DNA from: Chaetorhynchus papuensis | Taxonomy: Eukaryota; Chordata; Aves; Passeriformes; Rhipiduridae | Assembly: GCA_013396525.1 (NCBI GenBank) | Contig: VWYX01000011.1 | Coordinates: 2,685,789-2,749,788 of the forward strand | DNA length: 64,000 nucleotides | Direction of reading: 5' to 3' | Shown here: positions 52,701-61,700 of the stretch, piece after piece | Position numbering within the stretch: the first letter of the stretch is position 1 | Layout: every line of letters starts with the position of its first letter | Translations under genes and position numbers: made by a program | Notes under the pieces: model-generated | Database searches by the model: none | Told to the model about the DNA's origin: nothing | Seen by the model: only the letters and a program-made list of their open reading frames with translations

Positions 52701-55700
52701 AAAGGATTAAATTAAGTTATATCTGATTTACTTCTAACACAGGTTACTCAGGTTTACAAAGTCTGGGTACTTTCTAGAAGCTGATGCGTTAAACTTGTAA
52801 TTTTGCTTTATGCATAGCAAAATCTGAAGCCTTGTATTTATGTATCCTCCCTAGCAAATAAAACTTCATAAAAATTGCTTATAACTACTTCTACCCAGTT
52901 TAGAAAAAACATCTCACAGAAGAGCTTGTCTGATGAAGAGGGATGAAAGCAGATTTTTCATACTTCTGAGATGTTTCAGACACAGATAGAAAATAAAACC
53001 TGATTAGTCTTTTGGTGGGTACTGATTTTACAAGGTCCTGGTGTCCTCCTGAGGAGCTGAACCTCTCTGTCAGGAGAAAGCCTCAAATGCAGGACTGGGG
53101 ACCCTGACCTGTGACCAGCAATAGTGGCCAGGGGGGGTTGGTAGAGTTTTGGTAGAGTGATACCAAACCCCCTGTGGGAGGGAGGGCGTGGGAGAATCCC
53201 TGAGGATCTTATCCCAGAGATGGTGATGAGTGTCCAAGGCAGGTACAGCCTTTTCACCCTGAGCTTTTTGTTTCCCTCAGTACGGTTTGCAGAGGATCCT
53301 AGGAGATGAAAGGGGGCTCTTGCTGCTGTCAAGAGCAATTGATCCAAAGCAGCCACACATGATGACTGAGACAGTGAAAATCCTTTCTGCCCTCTGCATT
53401 GTTGGTGAGGAAAACATGTAAGTGAGATAATGAAGCTTTTTTTTTGTGCTCGTGAGTTGTTAGTTGGGACACAAGGTGAGAAACCTTGTCAGTGAAACAA
53501 ATGTAACCTGTTAAGTCTTTATTAATGTGGTTTAAAATGAAAGAGATTTCACCTGTTCTGTTGCCTTAATTCAGTATTAAATCAGAGAAAGGCAAATGAG
53601 CAGAGACGTGTGGCTCAAGTGGAAGGTCTGAAAGGACAAACCACCTCTCTACCACAGGAATGAGAAGTTTACATTTACAGCTGGGCTTTGGAACAGTTGA
53701 ACTTAGAGCTGTTTAGCACTTGCCATTGAGATTTTTAAAACAAAGATATTATCACTTGGCATATGTTTCCTGTAAATTCATCAGTGTATTTATTTACTGA
53801 AGGTTCAAATGGGCAAACTGCATCTTCTATGCAATAAATAGATTAAAGCATTTTGATTTCTAAAAGGACAGTTTATTAGAATTTCCAGATGTTAAACATG
53901 TCAGCTCTTATCAAATGCACAGCCTTGGAGAGGTAAGGATTTTTTCCCCCTCACTGATTGATTGTTTCTTAGCTGAAATAATAACACAGAGATTTATTCA
54001 CCCTTTTTTTTTCTCATTTCAACATTGTTCTTGTAGATATATTTAACACTTGATTCTTGGTTTGTTTTCAACTTTCTGTAGATAAATGCATTTTACTCTG
54101 TCAGTGCCATAAAGCCTTGAGTTGTGTGGGTAGTGGGCTGAGTGTGTTTAAAATGAACAAGTTGGCTGTTCTGTGCTCTTCTGAGAGTTTTCTGTCTTTC
54201 AGTCTGGACAGGCTTTTAGGTGCTATAACAACTGCAGCTGAGAGGCAGAGCAGGGAAGAGCGTTTCTCTCAGATTGTTGAAGGCCTGGAGAACCACGAGT
54301 TCATCCAGCTGCAGGTGAGTTTGCTTTCCTGTGTGCTCCAGCTGAAAGGCTGGAGTGCTGTGCACTGCTCTGTGACCTTTAAAGAATTTACACACAAAAT
54401 CTTTTGCTGCTGTTAATGCAGTGGTCAGTAAAAGAGGAGAAATAAACACCAATGGTCTACTGGTGTTAGGTTTTCTACTTGTTAGTGATGTGAGACCAAG
54501 GAACTCACGTCCTGTTCCAAAAACAGGATTGAGAAGTCTTGACCTTAGTAAAGAGAGTAATTAGTGATATTTCTTTCCTTGCATGCCAGATGTAATGTTC
54601 AGGCAATAAATCTGTTCCTAGTACTGGGGCTTTTGGCTGTAGCCTCTAAAATATTCAGATATATGATAATTATGGCAGGTGTAGAATGGGCTGTGCCCGT
54701 TTTTGGCAGGGTTCCTTTTGGGATAAATGAAGTGCAGCAGGATATCATTGGTACTTTTGTCAACAAGGGCTGCCTTCCTTGGTGTGTTTAATGTGTGCCT
54801 CTCATCAGCCACTAGTGCTTCTCTCAGGGTAATCTAGGGAGCTTTTAAAGTTTTTATAAAATAATAAAATAAACGTTCTGTGCCAGTGGTTTTTACTAAG
54901 TCATGACTTAGAGTAGATTGTGTTCATTGCTGCTTATGGGTCAATGGATAGAGGTTTTTGATTCTCTGTGGGCACCAGACTAGCTAAAAGTTTTGGGTGC
55001 TATTTAAATGCAAGCTTTTTTTTAATGGGGGTTGGTTTTGGGGTTTTTTTTGATGCTGCCGTGTTTGCATAGAGGCCAAGTGTCTGAATATCCTCTTAAA
55101 GGATGACTTTGACTTACCTTCTTCTCACAATACAGTATTGATGCACATTTTGTGTTGGAATTTGTATTTCAGCTATTTTGGCTGAAAGATATGGAAAAGT
55201 GCAGTGTAAACAGGGCAGGTATCCTTGGGATGCCTTTTCCCAGTCTTGGATCAAATACACATCAGCTGTGGTTGCCTCAGTGCTGTGTTTACCATCAGCA
55301 CCTGTTGTTTCAGGGCTGATGAGTTAATGATGTTCAGTTAGTTTCTATAAGTGACATTCTGATCTTCATAGTGCTATCACTGAAGAATTCATTCTGAGCT
55401 TGTCTCCTTCTTTATGACCTTGTTGATTTAAGGCAAACAGAAACAACCACCCACCATTCCTGCCAAGCTCCCCCTCCCAGAGCTCTCTGGTACCTCAGTG
55501 AAGGCACAATTGCAAGACTCATTACCTTGTTTCTGACAAAATCGTTCTTTACTTGTAATGTATTAGCACAAGCCATTAAGCCAGAGTCTCTCTGGCAGCA
55601 GCAATCAGAGCAGATGGCACCTCTTCTCTCTATTAATTTCAGATTGGACATGTACTTTGGCTTGTTAAGTCATGTCATAGCAGTAAAATAACAAGAATCA

Positions 55701-58700
55701 TTCAAGCAAGCACGATGATACCGCATTATCTGAAGATGCAGCTCTATCAAGAGAGTGCCTTTGAAAGGGTGTTTTAATAGAAATTTGAGACTCCATAAGG
55801 TGTTCTATTAAAGCTAAATAGTGAGTGTAATTAAAACAGGAAGAGTGCTTTTTATCTGATTTTTTTCCTCTGCAGCTATTGATTTTTTTTTTTGTCCTAC
55901 TCTAATGCTACTTCTATTTGCAGTTAACATCTTTTACCAAACTTGGTATTTCCCTTGAGTCCCATTTTAGTCTTTTAACGTGGATCAGCACTTTTGGTGC
56001 TATGCTATTGTCTACCTGTTTTCAAGTAAATCAATTAAAGTGCACAGCTGTTCAATTAAAGCATTAGCCACTATCCTGAGACTTGAGGCATTTTGCAGAA
56101 GTGCTCTGCAGGAATAGAAAAAACGCCAGGTGATGTGACTTACGTGGGTGTGGGTGTTTTTTGGGTGGTTCTGATATGGGGTTTTTTAAAGTTTTTATTG
56201 ATTGTAGAAACAGTTTTCAAACTGGTGAATAGTGAGGAGGAAGAAAAGGAGGTGCAATGGGCAACTTTAATTTGGGGATAACCAGTGTAGGAGTTTAGTG
56301 TGGCCAGGCCCTGGCACAGGTTGCCCAGAGCAGCTGTGGCTGCCCCTGGATCCCTGGCAGTGCCCAAGGCCAGGCTGGACATTGGGGCTTGGAGCAGCCT
56401 GGGACAGTGGAAGGTGTCCCTGCCTGTGGCACGGGGTGGGACAAGATGAATTTTGAGGTCCCTTCCAGCTCAAACCATTCCATGATACCATTCAGTGATG
56501 ATCATTCCTGTGGTACTGCTTTGACACAGCAGAAGCATCCTGATATGGAAAGAGAGCAGTATTTGATATTGCTAAAATTAACCCAAGTGTTGCACGTGTG
56601 CTGCATAATAAATAACATCCATCTCTTTGCTTTTATAATTAAACTGAAGCAATATTGATTTTCATTCTGTATTTCTGACAACAGGTAGCATGTATGCAGC
56701 TCATCAATGCCCTTGTTACGTCTCCAGAAGATCTTGATTTCAGGATACACTTGAGAAATGAGTTTTTACGTTGTGGCCTGAAGAAAATATTGCCTGTAAG
56801 TTATTTGTGTGCAGATGTTGATCACTGTCCACTGTGAATGTTGAAGGTAACCAAACTGTTCTAGCAGAGCAGCAGAAGGGAAGGGTTGGGGGTGCAGAAG
56901 GTCAGATTATCCATCCAAACCTGCTTTCAGTCTGCAGAGTTACAAATGGAGGTTCTCAGGGGCTGTGTAAACCAGAATAGCAGTTGAAACAAGTCAATGT
57001 ATTAGAAATTAAATTAGGGTATCCAAATTCTGCATAATGAGCTCAAAGCACATGCAGTGAATGTGAATCTGGCTGTGGAACCAATCTTGGATTAACTTTC
57101 TTTGTATATGCTGTTCCTGTTGTTTTCTGTGAAATCTGGTTTTCTTCAATCTGCCTGCTGAGAATGCAGTGGGACATTTCAGAGAGAAATCAAATCGACA
57201 CCTTCATTCTCTCTGAGGCTGCGTGTCTGTCTTCATGCAGCTGCACAGACAGGAATATTCCTGACTCAGGGAGAGATCTGTAGCTCTTAACCAAGAAACC
57301 GTTCTGATGCTTGCATCAAAAATGTGTATTTAAGGTACCCATCACTTTCTCACAAGAGATGAGAGAAATTAGAGTACCTGCTTATATTTGTCGGAAACAG
57401 AATTTATTCTGCTGTGACTTTAGAGATACAAAGTTTCAAATTGTCAATTTGTCAGAAACAAAAACTTCCATTTTTGGCTAGTTCAGCCTCAAGACTCTTC
57501 CTGATGTGTGATGTTAATTTTTACTGGGGTATATTTTTCGGGTTTATATCATGTAGATACATTAACATGATCTACTGGCTTTATTTGCTGTGGGATATCT
57601 GAAAGCTTCAAGATTTTTAGTTTGGTTTGTTTTTTTTAATCTGTTGAAAGATATTTTATAGAGTCAATAAATGCTTAAAAATTTTAAGAATTAGGGGTGG
57701 GCTAGGTAGCAAAGAAACTGAATTGTAAAAAATCATGATATGATAGAAAACTTGGGAGAGTGTACCAACATCTGCCATACAGATCTGAGGGTAAAAGCAA
57801 TAAATGTTTGGTGATCAGTCTTTTTTTTTTAAGATGTTGAACCACCAGTGTGTTGAAAAAGTCAGGAGGGGGATCCATAGCTCTGGCTCTTCATCTGCTC
57901 AGATTCAGAGCAGCCTCCTCTGCTTTCCAAGCATTGGGATTGGCACAAGTTCTGCTGTATTGGGGAGCACATGTGGCTGCATCCAGGTCTGACAAATCCA
58001 GGCCAATTTCCATTTAAATCATGGAGTGCATTCCCATCAGTGGATGGGAAGGAGCTTTTTTTATGTGCTTTCCTGGTAGGAAGCTAAACTTGGTTCTTAC
58101 GGGAATTAGAACAACTGCTTGTGTTTCTTAAAAGAAAAGCAAATCCCCTGCTCCAAATGCTGACTTGTGGGGTTTTTTTTGCTCCTCTGTATTTCTTCTT
58201 GTACTATGGATGGTTTAATGCTATGGTCTAGGTTAACTTAGTAATAGAAATTGTAAGCATGTCTTCTTTCCACTTCCTTAGGCTTCTTAAGCTCACTTCA
58301 AGTGATGTTTTGAAATATAGTTATTTGAAAATAAGTACTTACTGTGTTTTTTAAAAGGAACTGGCTTTAACAAGCAGGAACTGCTATGTCCCCTTAAGAA
58401 CTTGATTCAACTGGAAGTCATTTGTTCTGTAGCCCATACTTGCTCTGGGAGCTGCTATTTTGCCTTTAGTCTTTCTCAGTTATATCACTATAATAAAAAG
58501 AGCCCAGGCACGGAGTTAAAACTTTTTCCTGTTCTGAAGGTTAATGTCTTATATTTCATCATGATACAGTCCTTCAAGGGGGGGGGGAATTCTTGCTTTT
58601 AAAAAGGAGAAATTAAGATATACTCTACCTTGAAAAACAGGCCTTGAAAGATAAGGAAAATGATGAGCTTGATATTCAGCTGAGGGTGTTTGATGAGAAC

Positions 58701-61700
58701 AAAGATGAAGACCACTTTGAACTGTCACATCGTCTCAACGATATCAAAGCTGAAATGGAATATCCTTTAAGGAAGTGCTGTTATAACTTGTGTCATTTCA
58801 GAACTTTATTAAATGGAAATTACAGTGCTCTGTGTGCAGGTTATTTGTCTCAGTTGTGTGTCTTACCAGGGGCTTTGTCAAGCAGATTTCTCTCCAGTTG
58901 CTTTTTTTGTTAGAAAATATTTAGATAATTAGTGCTTAAATTTGCATGTCAAATGTAAGTCATTGGGAACTGAATTAATTTTTCATAAATAACATTTATT
59001 AAGCTAAACTCTGTCTCATAATACATGAAGAGATAAAATTATACCCGTGGAAGATCATAAGTTTGAGGGAAAAATGAGTTTTGATAATAAAAGGACCAAA
59101 ATTTCCCATAGGTTCTGAAGCACTTCAGATGTGTGCCTTTTCTAGCTGTGAAGCTGCAGTAAATTCACAATCACCTAAGTTCAGAATGGCTGCCTGCAGT
59201 TTTTAGGAGGAAGCAGAGGGAGGTGGAGGCAATCAATGAGAGGACTGTAAAATCCCCTGTAATGCTGTTGTTTTGCAGAACAGGTAATTACAGGTAATGA
59301 TGATCTTTAGGAAATGAAAGTGATTGACCAGTGAGTGTTTGCCATAGTCTGGCTGAGCTCAGAGTGGAAACAAAGCTTTGTGTGGAATATTTTTACAGGA
59401 TTCTAAAACATTAAGTGTGTACAGTGTGATTATTCTGGCTAATAATGAAACATCCTAATGGTTAAACAGGGCACAGAGATTCTGTGCACAGTCTTAGTGG
59501 AAAAGTAATATTTACTGCTAAGGATAGGGGTTCAACATTTTAAAAGTTTTAGGAAGGGTTTTACTTGAACAATATGGGAAACATCTGGGGAGCTGTGTTT
59601 GGGTGGGTTTGGTGTTCTATTGTGCAGTGGGCTTTTTTGGTCTTTTGCTTGTTTTTTAAGTTTTTAGTTTTTTAAGGACTCGCATTTTCTTAACAATGCT
59701 TGCACTGATGTCAGCGAAGTATTTCATCTGCTGTACAACTTGGTGAAAGATACTTCTTCTGAAAATTATTTCTTGTCAATTCTCCAACATTTCCTTCTGA
59801 TCAGGAACGATTACTATGTCCGGTAAGTGCCAGCTGCCACGCTGGGGGGAGTAGGGGCAAGAATAGAAATCAAGACCCTGGTAAACTGAGTAGCTCATAA
59901 TCATGCCTAAAAAGTCTCTCTGAGAATGATGTGTTATTTCTCTTCCTGCTCGATGTTAGTATTAAAAAGATATTGGTAAATATAATAGTGTTTATTTCAA
60001 AGACTTGACCCTTAGTCCAACACCCTCATCCCAAAAACCTTTTAACTTGTTGGGCACTTTTTCTTTATTCAAGTTTGATACCCTCGTTGCTTCAAAGAAC
60101 GTGAAAGTTGTACAGCTGATAATTGCAAATACTCCCACGTGCCTTGTGTCTGGTCTTTTCAGTGTAAACCTCTCTTATGTACAGCTCAGTGTCTTAGCAG
60201 GGTCAAGGTACCACATCCAAAATATTTACAAATAAGAGTACAAATCAGACTTTGAACTTGATACTTCTACTGGCAGGTGTATAATTCAGATATTAGGAGT
60301 TAGTTGCCCCCCAGTCCCAATTGAATAAATGCTTATTCATGTTCTTATTGTCTTATAAATGTTTTCTGTTTTAGACCTCAGTATTACAAGATCATAGAAG
60401 AATGTGTGTCACAGATAGTGCTGCACTGCAGTGGCATGGATCCAGACTTTAAATACAGAGGAAGGATGGACATTAATTTTACACATCTTGTTGGTTTGTA
60501 CATTTTAAGCAGTTTTACCTTCTTTTTCTTTGTGTTCTTCTGTGTAGGCTTTTACTGACTGTGAATTTTTTCAGTTTTCTGGAAACATGCACGGAAGCTA
60601 CAGATGTGCTTGGGGAGTACCAGAGCAAATGCTGTAGCCTTTAATGAAATGAGATGGGGTCAAAAAAAAAAGTATCTGTTGCTTTGGTGTCATGGGCTCA
60701 CAGGGTAATGATGGTTGGAAGGCCCCTCAGAGCTGTGATATGTTTGATTTGACTGCTGTGTGGTATTTTTTTGGAATTCTAGATGCGTGTGTGGACAAAG
60801 CTAAAGTAGAAGAGAGTGAAAAGAAAGCAGCAGAATTTTCCAGAAAGGTCAGTCCAACTCATGGTTCTCTTTAAGGTGTGGAACAGAATCCTGACGGGAA
60901 TAGAGTCAGCTTTTTTCCCAGGTAAAACTGGGAAACAGTGGATCTCCCAGGCAGGATGTGCTTTCATGTTTAAAGCTCTGGGGGTTTGGCTGGTTCTGTG
61001 TGTGTGCAAGGCTCAGATGCAGTTGAGTCTGAAATCAAAAGCAGCTGAGTAGTATTAACTGTACATATCCTCAGCTGTATTCCTCTGCTGTAGATAACTG
61101 ATGGTGAAAATTCCACTTGTTGCTCTTCTGTCCTGAAATAGTCATAATTCAATACCTAAAGTGCAGGCCTGAGCTTGAAAAAAAATGAATGAATGTGCTG
61201 TATTAGCTGCAGTGATACTGACATTCATGTATTATGGAGGTGTGTGCTAAAATCATTCAGAATTTTGATTTTTTGCTGGTCTGGTCTGAGAAGGCATTTT
61301 CAGGCCATAAAGCAGCAGTACATGTTCTTGAACATGATGATTGCAGATTTAATTTTAGTGAATTGAAGCTTGCTGCAATAGATGTGCACTCGAGTTTGGT
61401 TTGAGAAGTCTGCAATGTTCTCTTGGAGGGAACAACCTGCCCCAAGTAGCTGGGTCTGGGTGGTTCTGTCATTGGCTTACTGATGGAAGAATTTACATGG
61501 TACTAAAGGTGAACATAGCAGAAAAATGCTGCTAAAAAAGTCAGAAGTGCATCTATTGCTCCAGCTGTGATCTTGTTCAAAGAATTCCTGCCAATATGGG
61601 CTCTGGCATGTTCATAACTGTACAACCTCTCCTGTTTTGGTTAAATCGTTCCAGTTTGATGAAGAGTTCACAGCTCGCCAAGAGGCACAAGCTGAGCTTC

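Noticed and set aside
58644..58913. An 89-codon frame reading through exon 11 into the following intron
   Set aside because: After the AEM motif the residues lose all DIAPH2 similarity and hit a stop; splicing at the AT-AC intron restores the conserved sequence.
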